A stretch of DNA of 64,000 nucleotides from Desulfotignum sp. (GTDB lineage Bacteria > Desulfobacterota > Desulfobacteria > Desulfobacterales > Desulfobacteraceae). Of this stretch, positions 26,091 through 36,615 are shown piece after piece. Made by a program: the position numbers and the translations under genes. Position 1 is the stretch's first letter, and each line of letters opens with the position of its first letter. The notes under the pieces are model-generated. The model was not told the DNA's origin, did no database searches, and saw only the letters and a list, made by a program, of their open reading frames with translations. The stretch covers positions 1 through 64,000 of the forward strand of contig JAABSO010000004.1 of the NCBI GenBank assembly GCA_011390335.1. The letters are read 5' to 3'.

Positions 26091-26969
26091 ATGAAACAAC
26101 CATTTTACGGGGTCCTGTTTGGTCTTGCCGCCTTTGCAGCCTGGGGGCTTCTGCCGGCCTACTGGAAACAGATGCAGGCAGCCGTGCCTTTTGAAATATT
26201 GTGCCACCGTGTTGTCTGGTCCTGTGTGTTTGTTTTTATTATCATCTGTTTCCAGAAACGGGGAAATGAGGTATTTCGTATTCTGCGCACCCCTTCCCTG
26301 GTAAAAGGCCTTGCCGTAAGCAGTTCACTGATTGCCCTGAACTGGTTTATTTATATCTGGGCCGTGAATTCCGGCCGGGTGGTGGAAACCAGCCTGGGAT
26401 ATTATATCAATCCCATGATCAATGTGCTGCTGGGCTATCTGCTGCTGGGGGAAACCTTTACCCGCCTGCAATTCATTTCCCTGGGGTTTGCCCTGGCAGG
26501 GGTGATTTATTCTCTGGCAGCCTATGGTGCCCTGCCCATATTCGGCCTGACCCTGGCGTTTTCCTTTGCTTTCTACGGATACTGCCGAAAACGCATCCAG
26601 GTGGCCCCCATGCCGGGATTATTTGTGGAAACCCTGATCCTGATGGTCCCGGCCCTGGCCTATATTCTTTTTTTAATGGGAACAGGCAGTTCCTTGTTTT
26701 TAAAAGATATTGGACTCACTTTCTGGATGATCGGGGCAGGGGTGGTGACCTCCCTTCCGCTGCTGTGGTTTGCGGCAGCTGCCAGACGGCTGAATCTGTC
26801 CACAATCGGTATCCTGCAGTATCTTGCCCCGTCCATTGCCTTTGTGCTGGGGGTGTTTGTATACAAAGAACCCTTTTCCATCCACAATCTGATCACCTTT
26901 GCCTGCATCTGGGCCGGTGTTATCCTGTATACCTTTGAATTCATAAAACGCCACCATCCAGGACCCTGA
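26091..26969 (+). CDS. rarD: RarD protein, EamA-type transporter
   Basis: The 292-residue membrane protein matches the RarD branch of the drug/metabolite transporter superfamily, with about ten transmembrane helices in two EamA repeats. Family markers are FAAWGLLPAYWKQM near the start, LNWFIYIWAVNSGRVVETSL, GYYINPMINVLLGYLLLGE and LQYLAPSIAFVLGVFVYKEP. RarD was named for chloramphenicol sensitivity, but its substrate is not settled. AAGGATA precedes the ATG. A 9-bp perfect stem overlaps its stop. Confidence 0.92.
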   Translation: MKQPFYGVLFGLAAFAAWGLLPAYWKQMQAAVPFEILCHRVVWSCVFVFIIICFQKRGNEVFRILRTPSLVKGLAVSSSLIALNWFIYIWAVNSGRVVETSLGYYINPMINVLLGYLLLGETFTRLQFISLGFALAGVIYSLAAYGALPIFGLTLAFSFAFYGYCRKRIQVAPMPGLFVETLILMVPALAYILFLMGTGSSLFLKDIGLTFWMIGAGVVTSLPLLWFAAAARRLNLSTIGILQYLAPSIAFVLGVFVYKEPFSIHNLITFACIWAGVILYTFEFIKRHHPGP

Positions 26970-26984
26970 CCTTGGCCTGGATGG
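26954..26984 (+). terminator. Hairpin at the 3' end of rarD
   Basis: CCATCCAGG and CCTGGATGG form a 9-bp perfect stem with a 13-nt loop across the rarD stop codon. No T run follows, so it may stabilise the mRNA end rather than terminate. Confidence 0.35.
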
Positions 26985-27094
26985 TCAAATCCGCTGCTGA
27001 ATGATTTTTTGCATTTTTGCAATTGATTGTCCTGTCCATCCTGCATTTTGACCTTGCAAAATCCGGCCAAATGGGATAAAAAATTTAGGATTAT

Positions 27095-27182
27095 GCCTGG
27101 GTGGCGGAACTGGTAGACGCAAGGGACTTAAAATCCCTCGGCCAAATTGGCTGTACGAGTTCAATTCTCGTCCCAGGTACCA
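27095..27182 (+). tRNA. tRNA-Leu (UAA)
   Basis: The acceptor GCCTGGG pairs with CCCAGGT, the D loop contains GGTAGACGC, and the anticodon loop CTTAAAA gives anticodon TAA. A long variable arm (CGGCCAAATTGGCTG) marks a type II tRNA, the T loop is GTTCAATTC, and CCA is encoded at 27180-27182. Confidence 0.97.
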
Positions 27183-27194
27183 TCATAACAGCAA

Positions 27195-27228
27195 AAGGGT
27201 TTTGGCCTTTTTCCAAGACCCTTTTTTC
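27195..27228 (+). terminator. Rho-independent terminator after tRNA-Leu
   Basis: AAGGGTTTTGG pairs with CCAAGACCCTT (one G-T pair), with a short loop and a following T run. Confidence 0.85.
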
Positions 27229-27253
27229 TTAAAAATTCGGTGTGCAGTTTCTT

Positions 27254-28507
27254 ATGGACAAAATTCAAATAAACGGCGGCAGAAAACTTGCGGGTGAAGT
27301 TGCCATCTCAGGGGCAAAAAATGCGGCACTGCCGCTTATTGCAGCCAGTATCCTGGTGGATGGCACCTGTGAATTTAAAAACGTTCCCCATCTGATGGAC
27401 ATTCACAGCATAAAGCTTTTGCTGGAAGACTTAGGGGCCAGGTGTACCTTTGACAACCATGTCATGACTGTGGACGGATCAGGCATTCATAAAATTGAAG
27501 CGGAATACGACCTTGTGCGCAAAATGCGGGCCTCCATTCTTGTGCTGGGACCCCTTGTGGCAAGATTCGGACATGCCAAGGTGTCTTTGCCCGGGGGATG
27601 TGCCATCGGTGCCAGGCCGGTGAATATGCATCTGGCCGGCCTGGAGGCATTGGGTGCGAAAATCAGCATTGATCATGGCTACATTGAGGCAAAGGCGGAA
27701 AAACTTACGGGAAATGAGATCTATTTTGACATCCCTACGGTCACGGGGACCGAAAATCTGATGATGGCGGCAGTGCTGGCAAAAGGCAGAACCGTTCTCA
27801 GAAATGCAGCCCGTGAACCTGAAATTATATGCCTGGCCGATGCCCTGGCCCGGATGGGGGCAAAAATATCCGGGGCCGGCACACCCATCATTACCATCGA
27901 AGGGGTGGACCGCCTTGCACCGGCTCAGGTCACCGTGATTCCGGACCGCATTGAAACAGGCACCTTTATGGTGGCTGCCGCTGCCACCCGGGGAAATGTA
28001 CTCATCAAAGGCTGTAACCCGGACCATATCGGCGGAGTGATCAGTAAACTCAAAGCATCAGGTGCGGGTGTGGAAATCTGCGGTGATCAGATCCGGGTCA
28101 GGGGGGCGGCACAGGTCAGAAGTGTGGACATCAAAACCCTTCCCTATCCGGGATTTCCCACCGACATGCAGGCCCAGTTCATGACATTGATGTGTATTGC
28201 AGACGGCACAAGTGTTATCCATGAATCCATTTTTGAAAACCGGTTTATCCATGCCAATGAATTGATGCGCATGGGGGCGGATATTACGCTGTCCAGGGCG
28301 AACATTGCCATGGTCAAGGGGGTGCCGGAACTCCAGGCAGCACCGGTCATGGCTTCAGATCTACGTGCCAGTGCATCTTTGGTAATCGCAGGGCTGATTG
28401 CCACAGGCACCACCCTGATTTCCCGGGTATACCATATGGACCGGGGGTATGAAACCATTGAAAAAAAATTCTGTGCCCTGGGAGCTGACATGCTGCGCAT
28501 CAAATAG
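27254..28507 (+). CDS. murA: UDP-N-acetylglucosamine 1-carboxyvinyltransferase
   Basis: MurA transfers enolpyruvate to UDP-GlcNAc, the first committed step of peptidoglycan synthesis. ATG 27254 ([14 protein letters not shown]) is chosen because family members begin there. Key segments are [14 protein letters not shown], the active-site loop [15 protein letters not shown] with the fosfomycin-sensitive Cys, [14 protein letters not shown], and FPTDMQAQF. The length of 417 residues is standard. comEC begins 29 bp downstream. Confidence 0.97.
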   Translation: MDKIQINGGRKLAGEVAISGAKNAALPLIAASILVDGTCEFKNVPHLMDIHSIKLLLEDLGARCTFDNHVMTVDGSGIHKIEAEYDLVRKMRASILVLGPLVARFGHAKVSLPGGCAIGARPVNMHLAGLEALGAKISIDHGYIEAKAEKLTGNEIYFDIPTVTGTENLMMAAVLAKGRTVLRNAAREPEIICLADALARMGAKISGAGTPIITIEGVDRLAPAQVTVIPDRIETGTFMVAAAATRGNVLIKGCNPDHIGGVISKLKASGAGVEICGDQIRVRGAAQVRSVDIKTLPYPGFPTDMQAQFMTLMCIADGTSVIHESIFENRFIHANELMRMGADITLSRANIAMVKGVPELQAAPVMASDLRASASLVIAGLIATGTTLISRVYHMDRGYETIEKKFCALGADMLRIK

Positions 28508-28536
28508 GCTGAAACCATATATGCGGGCGAGGATAT

Positions 28537-30984
28537 GTGAAAAATCCGTCACACCCTCTGGTTCCACCCCTTGTCCCTGTAATCCTGGCCATGATTACAG
28601 GGATACTGGCGGGAAATGTCTTTTCTCACGCCCATCTGTTACTGGCTGTTCTTTGCTTTGCTGTTCTGGCTGCCTTTTTTCTGGCAGGATTTTTTTACAG
28701 GGGATGGCTTGTTTTCTGGATCTGTCTTCTGGCGGGCATCTGGTCCGGTTATCAGAGTTTTTATATCCATTCTCCAAGGCTTTTGCCAGGCCATGTGACC
28801 CATTTTTACAATGATCCCGACATCCTTGTTGTGGGCAGAATCGTTTCTTTTTCACGAAAATACCCCCATAAGATCAGGGTGGTGCTGGACTGCAGTAAGA
28901 TTGTTACAACAGATCCAGACACGCGCACCATTTCCGCCACAGGCCGCCTGTATCTGAATGTCTACGGAAAAACAGACCATTTTTTCAAATTCCATGATCT
29001 TATCCAATGCCCCGGCCCCATAAGGCCCATCCGAAATTTTGGAAATCCCGGCGCATTTGATTACCAGACGTTTCTTAAACGCCAGGGCATCTTTGGTGCT
29101 GTCCACACAGGAGCAGATAAGATCGCCTTGGTTTCCGAAGAAAAATCTTTTGTATTCATCCGCTTGATACAGGCTTTGGAAAATACACGGAACCGGTTCT
29201 ACCATTTTGTCATGAACCGTCTTGATCACCAGGATTCAGCCCATGTTCTGGCTGCCCTGGTTACCGGTATAAAGCAGCAGATGCCCACACAGATCAAAGA
29301 TGTGTTCTCCCGGTCAGGGGCCTCCCATCTGCTTGCCATTTCAGGGCTTCATCTGGGAATTTTGTCTGTCATATTTTTTTATTTTTTTTATTGGATCCTG
29401 TCATGTTTTCCACAGCTGCTGATTTCTGCAAAGGCCAGAAAAGCTGCCGGCATACTTACCCTTGTCCCCTTAGGTCTGTATGCGTTGTTTTGCGGGTTTT
29501 CCCCTTCCACACAGCGGGCTTTTATCATGATCAGCATGTTTATGTTTTCTTTTTTAGGAGAGAAACAAAGTCATCCTGTTAATACCCTGGCAGGGGCCGG
29601 CATTCTTATTCTGCTTGCTGATCCGGGTGCCTTGTTTTCCATCTCATTTCAACTGTCGTTTACAGCGGTGCTGTTCATCATTTCCGGCTTAGGGATTGCT
29701 GGAAAATACCAAAAGCCCCATATCCCGAAAATTTTAAAATATCCGGCATCCATCTGCCTTGTAACCGTGCTGGCCGGTCTTGGTACATTTCCGTTTATCG
29801 CCCGGTATTTCAACATGATCTCCATGGTTCAATTACCGGCAAACCTGTTACTGGTACCATTGATCGGATTTGTCTGCCTTCCTCTTGGCCTGGTGAGTCT
29901 GCTGGTCTGGCCCTTATTCCCCGGTGTTTCAGGTGTGCTTTTGACCATGGCGGGAAAACTGGTTTCCTTTAGCCTTGCATTTCTTGCCTGGCTGACCGAA
30001 TTTTCCTTTGCCTGGTCACATGTACCTTCTTTATCTGTGTATGATATGGTGGTCATTTATACGGCCATGGGAGCAGGTTTTTGTTTATTGTCGTTTAAAA
30101 GGACAAAACCGGTAATAATGGTGTGCACTGCCCTCATAACAATTGCAGGCGTATATGGGATACATGTGGTGATGCGCACAAGGCTTCCCGGGCACATGGT
30201 CATCACGGTACTGGATGTGGGTCAGGGAAATGCCGCCCTGATTCAGACCATTGAAGGAAAAAACATGCTGGTGGACGGGGGTGGTTTTCCCGGAACCAGT
30301 GGCTTTGACACAGGCAGGCATGTGGTGGCCCCTTTTTTGTGGCAGCAGCGCATCATGGCACTGGATGCAGTCATACTCACCCACCCTGATTCAGATCACA
30401 TGAACGGGCTGGTATTTATACTGGAAAATTTCAGGATCCGTACCTTGGTCACAAACGGGGACAAAAGCTCCCATGATGCTTTTACCCGTATCATGGCGGT
30501 CTGCGACCGCAGGCAGATTCCGGTTTTTGTCCCGGACTGCAACAAAAAACAAATAATCTATGACAAAACAGCGGTTGCATTTTTCCAGTGTGCATCTGTT
30601 CTTCCCGGATTGGATCCCAATGATAATTCCCTGGTTTTCAAACTGAAGCTGCAGGATTTTTCCATGCTTTTTCCAGGGGATATCATGAAAACAAGGGAAT
30701 ATTTACTTGCACAGGTGGTACATAAAAATCTTGTGTCCAGCGTTCTGCTGGCCCCCCACCACGGCAGCAATACCTCTTCCACCAAGTTTTTCCTTGATAA
30801 AATTCACCCTGAAAGTGTAATAGTATCCTGTGGGCTTAATAACCGCTACAAATTTCCCCATCCAGATGTTCTGGCGCGTTACCGGAAAAGGGGGATTCAG
30901 ATTTTCAGAACCGATACACAGGGTGCGGTTACCATTACATCTTCTGGTAACGGGTATACAATTGCTACCCATAAAGGCGGCTGA
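28537..30984 (+). CDS. comEC: ComEC/Rec2 family DNA-uptake channel
   Basis: The 815-residue protein has the three-part ComEC architecture: an N-terminal membrane and OB-like region, a central Competence domain with many helices (LLAISGLHLGILSVIFF, FSPSTQRAFIM), and a C-terminal metallo-beta-lactamase domain (ITVLDVGQGNAALIQT, LTHPDSDHMNGL, LLAPHHGSN). ComEC carries single-stranded DNA across the inner membrane in competent cells. The metal-binding HPDSDH motif is intact, so nuclease function is possible. The start is GTG. Confidence 0.93.
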   Translation: MKNPSHPLVPPLVPVILAMITGILAGNVFSHAHLLLAVLCFAVLAAFFLAGFFYRGWLVFWICLLAGIWSGYQSFYIHSPRLLPGHVTHFYNDPDILVVGRIVSFSRKYPHKIRVVLDCSKIVTTDPDTRTISATGRLYLNVYGKTDHFFKFHDLIQCPGPIRPIRNFGNPGAFDYQTFLKRQGIFGAVHTGADKIALVSEEKSFVFIRLIQALENTRNRFYHFVMNRLDHQDSAHVLAALVTGIKQQMPTQIKDVFSRSGASHLLAISGLHLGILSVIFFYFFYWILSCFPQLLISAKARKAAGILTLVPLGLYALFCGFSPSTQRAFIMISMFMFSFLGEKQSHPVNTLAGAGILILLADPGALFSISFQLSFTAVLFIISGLGIAGKYQKPHIPKILKYPASICLVTVLAGLGTFPFIARYFNMISMVQLPANLLLVPLIGFVCLPLGLVSLLVWPLFPGVSGVLLTMAGKLVSFSLAFLAWLTEFSFAWSHVPSLSVYDMVVIYTAMGAGFCLLSFKRTKPVIMVCTALITIAGVYGIHVVMRTRLPGHMVITVLDVGQGNAALIQTIEGKNMLVDGGGFPGTSGFDTGRHVVAPFLWQQRIMALDAVILTHPDSDHMNGLVFILENFRIRTLVTNGDKSSHDAFTRIMAVCDRRQIPVFVPDCNKKQIIYDKTAVAFFQCASVLPGLDPNDNSLVFKLKLQDFSMLFPGDIMKTREYLLAQVVHKNLVSSVLLAPHHGSNTSSTKFFLDKIHPESVIVSCGLNNRYKFPHPDVLARYRKRGIQIFRTDTQGAVTITSSGNGYTIATHKGG

Positions 30985-30986
30985 TC

Positions 30987-31811
30987 GTGTTTTATATTTA
31001 TTTTCCCTATGTTCTGCTGTTGTCCGGACTGGTTTTGCTGGACTGTATGAGAAAAAAAAATCCCAGATGGTGGGCAGCCATGGTTTTACTGGCCCCTGTC
31101 ACCACCCCGTATGTGATTTTTAAATCCAGAAAGACTGCGGGCATGATTTTGTTCATGCTGTTTTTGACCAGTTTTTCTGTGGTAGTGGGAGCAGAACTGT
31201 ATATCTGGGCCCATGAAAAAGAAAAAAACAGATACGCCCACCTGCCTCCTGTAACCACCCAGGTAATAAGGCTGTGCAACACGCTCAAGCAGATCACAAC
31301 CGACCTGGATGACGGGCTGGTTCACCTGGAAAATATGTCCAAAGTGGAATCCAGTCTTGAAAAACTGCATCAGACCATCGTTTTTATCAAATCTTTGCGC
31401 CTGACCCTGGCCCGGAACCAGGATGCCATTGACCGCCTGGTCAAATTTACCACGGATTACAAAGATTATTTCATGAAAAAAGAACTGCACTGGATTTATC
31501 AGGTCCGCCAGTATTATACCAACCGCCATGTCATCCGTCACTTTGAAAGCCTTGAAACCTACCTGAACGATTTTAACGCGCTGCTCACCTATACCTATAC
31601 CAATTTTTCACAGATTGCCGAACAGGAAGATCCTGAAAGCCTTGAAAATTATGATGAATACTATCTGCGGTACCGGCGGGCAGTGGACCGTCACAATGCC
31701 TTTAATGTGCAGCGGATCGCGTTTCAGAACGATTATGTAAAAAAATACCCTGCCATCAAAGAATACCTGCCGGGTGAACGTCAGACAGAAACCTTCCGGT
31801 TATGGGAGTAA
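30987..31811 (+). CDS. Hypothetical membrane protein with helical C-terminal domain
   Basis: The 274-residue protein is not recognised. Three hydrophobic segments lie near the N-terminus (residues ~3-20, 28-45 and 52-70), followed by a long soluble helical region with coiled-coil character (QITTDLDDGLVHLENMSKV and onward). The C-terminal end contains EDPESLENYDEYYLRYRRA. It follows comEC after 2 bp, so it is probably cotranscribed. Its 3' end overlaps the convergent activase gene by 31 bp. Confidence 0.7.
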   Translation: MFYIYFPYVLLLSGLVLLDCMRKKNPRWWAAMVLLAPVTTPYVIFKSRKTAGMILFMLFLTSFSVVVGAELYIWAHEKEKNRYAHLPPVTTQVIRLCNTLKQITTDLDDGLVHLENMSKVESSLEKLHQTIVFIKSLRLTLARNQDAIDRLVKFTTDYKDYFMKKELHWIYQVRQYYTNRHVIRHFESLETYLNDFNALLTYTYTNFSQIAEQEDPESLENYDEYYLRYRRAVDRHNAFNVQRIAFQNDYVKKYPAIKEYLPGERQTETFRLWE

Positions 31812-34800
31812 CCGTTCTGCCTGAAATATTTGATGAACGGTACAACCACTTTGTTTTTATTGCCGCCGGAAACATCATAGGTGATACTGACAATGGGCAC
31901 CCCGGTTTTTGCTTCCAGTTTGGCAGCCATGGATTCTGTTACAAGCCCGGGGCAGCAAAAGCCCGGGTTGGTCTGCACCAGAAGTGCCAGATCAGGATGT
32001 TCCCGGATGATATGGTGAATCTTTAACACATTATCCATGGACTCCCCGGTATGCTCCGGCTGGATACCGTATTGTTCCAGGATGTTTTCATAGGCATCGG
32101 TGACCAGAAAATCTGATTCCTGCAGCACCGGTTCAAAATACTGGAAATATTTTTTTTCCATGGCCTGCATGGCAACCTGCAGGGCTTTGTAGGAAATCAG
32201 GCTCAGGTATTTGCCCTCCTTGAACCATTTTTTAAAATAGGAATTGGCAATGATCTTGATGTATTTATAATAAGGGGTTATGATCACTTCTCCGCCGTTG
32301 GCTTCAATGTAATGAACCAGATCCTGGTTCATGATATCATTATCCCTGACATATAGATCCCCGAAAATGGCCACCTTGGGCCGGGAACCGTAACCATCTG
32401 TTTTTATCCGGCTGAACAAAGGAATGGCCGCGGCAAGGGCATCCTGTTTGGAGCCATTGCCGGCAAATGCCCTGCCGATGATATCCAGTGCTGTGGCCAG
32501 TGTCCTGTCCGTCTCTCCTTTGTTTTTTTCATAAGGCCGTATCTTGCACCCGATGCTTCTGAGAAGTCCGCCGAACATATAGGCAAAGTAGGCATTGGTG
32601 GATGCCCTGAAAGATATGTCAAACAATGACAGCTCCCCATGATAAATGCCTGATTTTTCGAATCCGTTTCCCTCCTGCTTGAATATATGCTGGATATGAT
32701 AGGGATACATTCTGATGTTGCAGGCGATATCAGAGCGGTTAAGCCAGAGCAGGGTATTTTCCGGATCCAGGCCGTGTTTTTTCACTGTATGGATAAATCC
32801 TGCAGCCACCGCGTTGAGGGGAAGACACTGGCCGGTATTGGTCAGCAGGCTTTTTTTCAGGGTTTCACTGGTTTCTTCCATCAAAAAGGCCTGAAGTCCC
32901 TCACTCTGAAAGGTGGAAACGATAAGATGCCCGGTAAGGGCATCCCAGTTTGGAAAAATGATACTCTTTCCATCCAGGGAATCCATAAATCTGGGTGACA
33001 AATCCAGGGGCTGGTGCAAGGATTTGTCTTTGGCCTGGTGGTGGTTGGTAAACGCCCCCACTGCCGCTTCAATCCGGGTTTCATACCCGGTGCTGGAGTC
33101 ATGCTCATCCAGCTCCAGTACCAGATAGGGTTTGTTGAAACCTGCCATGATCTGTTTGAAATATTCCACGCCAAAGGCATCAGGAGAACAATTGAAAGAG
33201 GTGATGTATACCGGGTACAGATCATCTGTAAGGGCGGCTGCATAGGCGGCTTTCAGTATATGGGCAGCGTATTTCCAGTGGATCTCTTTCAACAAAGGAC
33301 GAATGGGAGTAAAATCTATGTCTGATGTGTCCACCATATCCTGGAAATAGGTTTCAACCCCCAGGTTTTCAAAGATCCGGGGAATACGGTGATTCATGGT
33401 GTCAGACAGCACGGTATAGGGACGTCCCAGCAAAAGGGCCTTAATTCCCGGCCGTGACTGGCCCCGTGTTTTGTAAAGTACTGACAGTTTTGTCTGATTT
33501 TCTTTGCGAAATTCCACGGCTTTGTCCCAGGCAGTATGGATATCAAGAAAAGAAAACAAAAAATCAGGGGAAATCTGTTTCAAAGACTGGTACAGCGCTA
33601 TTTTGGTATAAAAACTGGTATACAGGTATTTAATGGTGGGCATGACCAGCCGCCGGGCATCACAATGGTCCAGGCAGGCAATGATTGCAGGACTGAACTG
33701 GGTGTAATAACAATGCTGGCGCCTGACCTTTTTTTGATCGGTTTTCTCTTCAAAATAAAAGGGTAAAAACACATAATCCGCTTTTTCCAAAAGATGCGCC
33801 ACATGGCCGTGCAAGGCAGTCACCGGTGCGCAGAATTCCGCCCTGGCAATGGTTTTTCCCAAAGACACCGGCTGTTTCAGGTTCCGGCTGGTAATGGTTT
33901 TAATGCCCAGGTGTGAAAAAAAGAATTCCCAGAATTCCAGGTCTTCAAACAGATGCAGGGCTGCGGGTATGCCGATGGTGAAAGCGTGCTTTTCAGGACG
34001 GCGGGCAATGGGCAGCAATTGCTGTTTGCGCAGTTTTTTCAGATCATATGCATTTTTTTGGGGCACCATTTTCCGGGTATCATAATCCCGGCCGCACAAA
34101 AACCCATAGGCGTGGGGCCGGCCGTCCACCATTGCAATGGTGAGTTTGCAGTGGTTGGTGCACAACTGGCAAACTTCCTGGCGCACCGGGATGTTTTTTT
34201 TCCACAGACCAAATCCCCTGAACTGTGTTTGGCTGATGCGTTTTTCACGGGCCAGCAGTGCCACGCCTAAAGCACCGGTCAGATGGCACAAACGGGATAC
34301 ATGGATCGGTTTTTGCAATTTTTGTTCAAACGCCGCCACCAATGCCTTGTTTCTGGCCGTAGCCCCCTGGAAGAGAATACAGTCTCCGATCCTGCCCACA
34401 GTAGCCACCTTGGTCAGGTAATTGTCTCTGACCGAATGGAGAACCGATGCCAGGATTTCATTTTTTTCATATCCTTCAGCAAAAAAATAGTTGATATCAC
34501 GCTCCATGAAAACCGTGCACCTGTCGCTGGACACCGGTGCCTTGATCCCTTCTGCACGTTCTGAGTATTCTGAAAGCGGGCAGGACAGTTTCTCAGCCTG
34601 TTCTTCGATGAAACTGCCGGTACCGGCTGCGCATACGGAATTCATTACCGAAGCGGTCACCCTGCCATCCTTTACCAGGGTGAATTTGGCATCCTGTCCC
34701 CCGATTTCAATAATGGTATCCACATCTTTGTTTAAATTCACCGCTGCTGTAGCATGGGCCGTTATTTCATCAGGTTCGATATCCGCCCCGATAACCCTGC

Positions 34801-35986
34801 CGCTGATGCGCCGTCCGGAACCGGTGGTGCCGCATCCCGTGACAGAAACCGTAAGACCCGCGTCGGCCATAAAGGTGTCCATGGCTTTGCATATTTTCTG
34901 GACCGCCTGGACCGGGCGTGATGCGGTTTTGGTATAGCACCCCATAATGGGATCTCCGTTCTGATCTATCAATATGCTCTTGGTGGATGTGGACCCCACA
35001 TCCAGTCCCAGATAGGTGCAGGAGAGATCCACCAGGGCGGGATCGGTGTAGATATCTGTTTCCACCCCGTCATGAACAACCTGTTTAAAGCAGTGAAAAT
35101 CAGGATAATTCGACAGTGTGAGAGACAGGGCCGGGTAAAGGTAACTGGTTTTTTTCGGCAGGGTTTTGAAAAATGCATCAGCAGAACCAAAACTTGCAGG
35201 GGCTGTTTTTTTTCCCTGCAGCTGGTCCCACAGGCACAGGGCCGCACCGGCTGCACCATAAATGTATGCATGTGCATCAATGACCAGCGGAAGTTTGAGA
35301 AGGGATTCCAGATACCGTGTCACTGCGGTGTTTTTAGCAACACCGCCGCAAAAAAGGATGGTACCCTGGATATCATTGCCCGTAAAAAGGGTGTTGACAA
35401 TATTTCTGGCCAGTCCGTAACATAACCCGTCACAAATCTGTTCAATGCTATATCCTTCCTGCTGGGCATGTATCAGATCTGTCTTGGCAAAAACCGCACA
35501 CCTGGTGGCGATGTCAGGCCTTTTGTGCTGGTTTTTCAACGCCTTTTCACTGATTTCCCCAGATCCCTTCAAATTAAGCCGCCTGGCCTGCTGGTCCAGA
35601 AAACTGCCGGTGCCGGCGGCACAGGAGGTGTTGTGCCTGGTCCCAATATAATTGTTCTGTCCGTCAAACAGGCTCAGGGAAAATTTTTCTCCGCCCACAT
35701 GCAGCAGGGCATCACATCCTTTTTTGTGAAATGCCCTTGCAGCCCTGATGACAGCAACCTGTTCATCAAACCTTTCATGGGAAAAAACAAAAGAGGGTGT
35801 GGCATCGGTTACAGCCACGTACTGCACTTTTTTGACTGCATCATGGGACAGCAGTGCGGACAGACAGGAGGTAACATCCCCCTGGTGAACAGCAGTTGCC
35901 TTGTGCAGCACATTTTTGTTGCAGTCAATGACAGCAATACTCACAGATACGGATCCAACATCAATTCCTGCAATTGTATATGCCAT
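31781..35986 (-). CDS. Two-domain acyl-CoA dehydratase activase (BadF/HgdC type) with DUF2229 region
   Basis: This very large protein (1401 residues) has two ASKHA ATPase domains of the BcrA/BadF/HgdC type, each with the GIDVGS or GLDVGSTSTKSILID start and a TSCAAGTGSFLDQQA- or NSVCAAGTGSFIEEQAEKL-like cysteine motif (residues ~1-270 and ~325-590). A DUF2229 region follows, and then a C-terminal part resembling the HgdB/BcrC-type dehydratase fold. Such proteins drive ATP-dependent low-potential electron transfer. The substrate is unknown and no separate dehydratase genes adjoin it. The RHH-like gene lies 1 bp upstream. Confidence 0.88.
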   Translation of the reverse strand: MAYTIAGIDVGSVSVSIAVIDCNKNVLHKATAVHQGDVTSCLSALLSHDAVKKVQYVAVTDATPSFVFSHERFDEQVAVIRAARAFHKKGCDALLHVGGEKFSLSLFDGQNNYIGTRHNTSCAAGTGSFLDQQARRLNLKGSGEISEKALKNQHKRPDIATRCAVFAKTDLIHAQQEGYSIEQICDGLCYGLARNIVNTLFTGNDIQGTILFCGGVAKNTAVTRYLESLLKLPLVIDAHAYIYGAAGAALCLWDQLQGKKTAPASFGSADAFFKTLPKKTSYLYPALSLTLSNYPDFHCFKQVVHDGVETDIYTDPALVDLSCTYLGLDVGSTSTKSILIDQNGDPIMGCYTKTASRPVQAVQKICKAMDTFMADAGLTVSVTGCGTTGSGRRISGRVIGADIEPDEITAHATAAVNLNKDVDTIIEIGGQDAKFTLVKDGRVTASVMNSVCAAGTGSFIEEQAEKLSCPLSEYSERAEGIKAPVSSDRCTVFMERDINYFFAEGYEKNEILASVLHSVRDNYLTKVATVGRIGDCILFQGATARNKALVAAFEQKLQKPIHVSRLCHLTGALGVALLAREKRISQTQFRGFGLWKKNIPVRQEVCQLCTNHCKLTIAMVDGRPHAYGFLCGRDYDTRKMVPQKNAYDLKKLRKQQLLPIARRPEKHAFTIGIPAALHLFEDLEFWEFFFSHLGIKTITSRNLKQPVSLGKTIARAEFCAPVTALHGHVAHLLEKADYVFLPFYFEEKTDQKKVRRQHCYYTQFSPAIIACLDHCDARRLVMPTIKYLYTSFYTKIALYQSLKQISPDFLFSFLDIHTAWDKAVEFRKENQTKLSVLYKTRGQSRPGIKALLLGRPYTVLSDTMNHRIPRIFENLGVETYFQDMVDTSDIDFTPIRPLLKEIHWKYAAHILKAAYAAALTDDLYPVYITSFNCSPDAFGVEYFKQIMAGFNKPYLVLELDEHDSSTGYETRIEAAVGAFTNHHQAKDKSLHQPLDLSPRFMDSLDGKSIIFPNWDALTGHLIVSTFQSEGLQAFLMEETSETLKKSLLTNTGQCLPLNAVAAGFIHTVKKHGLDPENTLLWLNRSDIACNIRMYPYHIQHIFKQEGNGFEKSGIYHGELSLFDISFRASTNAYFAYMFGGLLRSIGCKIRPYEKNKGETDRTLATALDIIGRAFAGNGSKQDALAAAIPLFSRIKTDGYGSRPKVAIFGDLYVRDNDIMNQDLVHYIEANGGEVIITPYYKYIKIIANSYFKKWFKEGKYLSLISYKALQVAMQAMEKKYFQYFEPVLQESDFLVTDAYENILEQYGIQPEHTGESMDNVLKIHHIIREHPDLALLVQTNPGFCCPGLVTESMAAKLEAKTGVPIVSITYDVSGGNKNKVVVPFIKYFRQNGYSHNRKVSV

Positions 35987-35987
35987 T

Positions 35988-36461
35988 TTACAAAACTTCC
36001 TTTACCTGGTTCCAGAAATCGTTAACCCCATTCATCCAGCCGTCTAAAAACATTTTTTTGTGGTCTTTTTGTCCGTCTAAGGTAAATTGATCCACGCCGT
36101 AACTGCCCAGAATATTTTTGAAATATGCTGACAGCCTCGTGTCCTGCACCAGTTCATACGTATCCTGCACATGCAGTACGTATAGCAGGTCTTCAAAATG
36201 GGCAGATTTTCCCCATCTTATGCCTTCGTTCCGCCCCAGTTTATAAAACTGTTTGACCCAGGCCTGTTTTTCCTGTTGCAGCCGCTTTACAACTTCCGGC
36301 ATATCAAATTCCTGGGAAAAGCGTTTCTGGAACTCCTCTTTTTTCTGGATGGCATCTGTGACCGCATCCTGGAACATTTTTGAAAAATTAAAAGAATCCC
36401 GCCATTGTTTGAGTTTTTCGTGGAGCATGTCAGGTATGCTCAGGGTGATTTTCTGGGCCAT
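35988..36461 (-). CDS. Small helical protein with RHH-like N-terminus
   Basis: ATG 36461 (MAQKITLSIPDMLHEKLKQW) is chosen because AAAGGAG precedes it. The first 40 residues resemble a ribbon-helix-helix DNA-binding domain; the remaining ~115 residues are helical and unassigned, with YGVDQFTLDGQKDHKKMF near the end. It sits one base before the large activase gene and is surely cotranscribed, so it may regulate or assist that protein. The function is not known. Confidence 0.65.
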   Translation of the reverse strand: MAQKITLSIPDMLHEKLKQWRDSFNFSKMFQDAVTDAIQKKEEFQKRFSQEFDMPEVVKRLQQEKQAWVKQFYKLGRNEGIRWGKSAHFEDLLYVLHVQDTYELVQDTRLSAYFKNILGSYGVDQFTLDGQKDHKKMFLDGWMNGVNDFWNQVKEVL

Positions 36462-36615
36462 GGATTCTCCTTTACATTTTACATCCACATATGTTTTATT
36501 TCAGATTTATCACATAAACCGGCTTTGGTACGTAACGTTTTTTGCTGTACGTGTCAATCTGTTTCTCAACATAATCTTGTGTTTTCCATGTGAATCCGAT
36601 ATAAGACAAAATATT

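Noticed and set aside
36253..36615. A longer N-terminus for the MlaE permease
   Set aside because: This stretch overlaps the RHH-like gene on the other strand and has no permease similarity; typical MlaE sequence begins at 36616.
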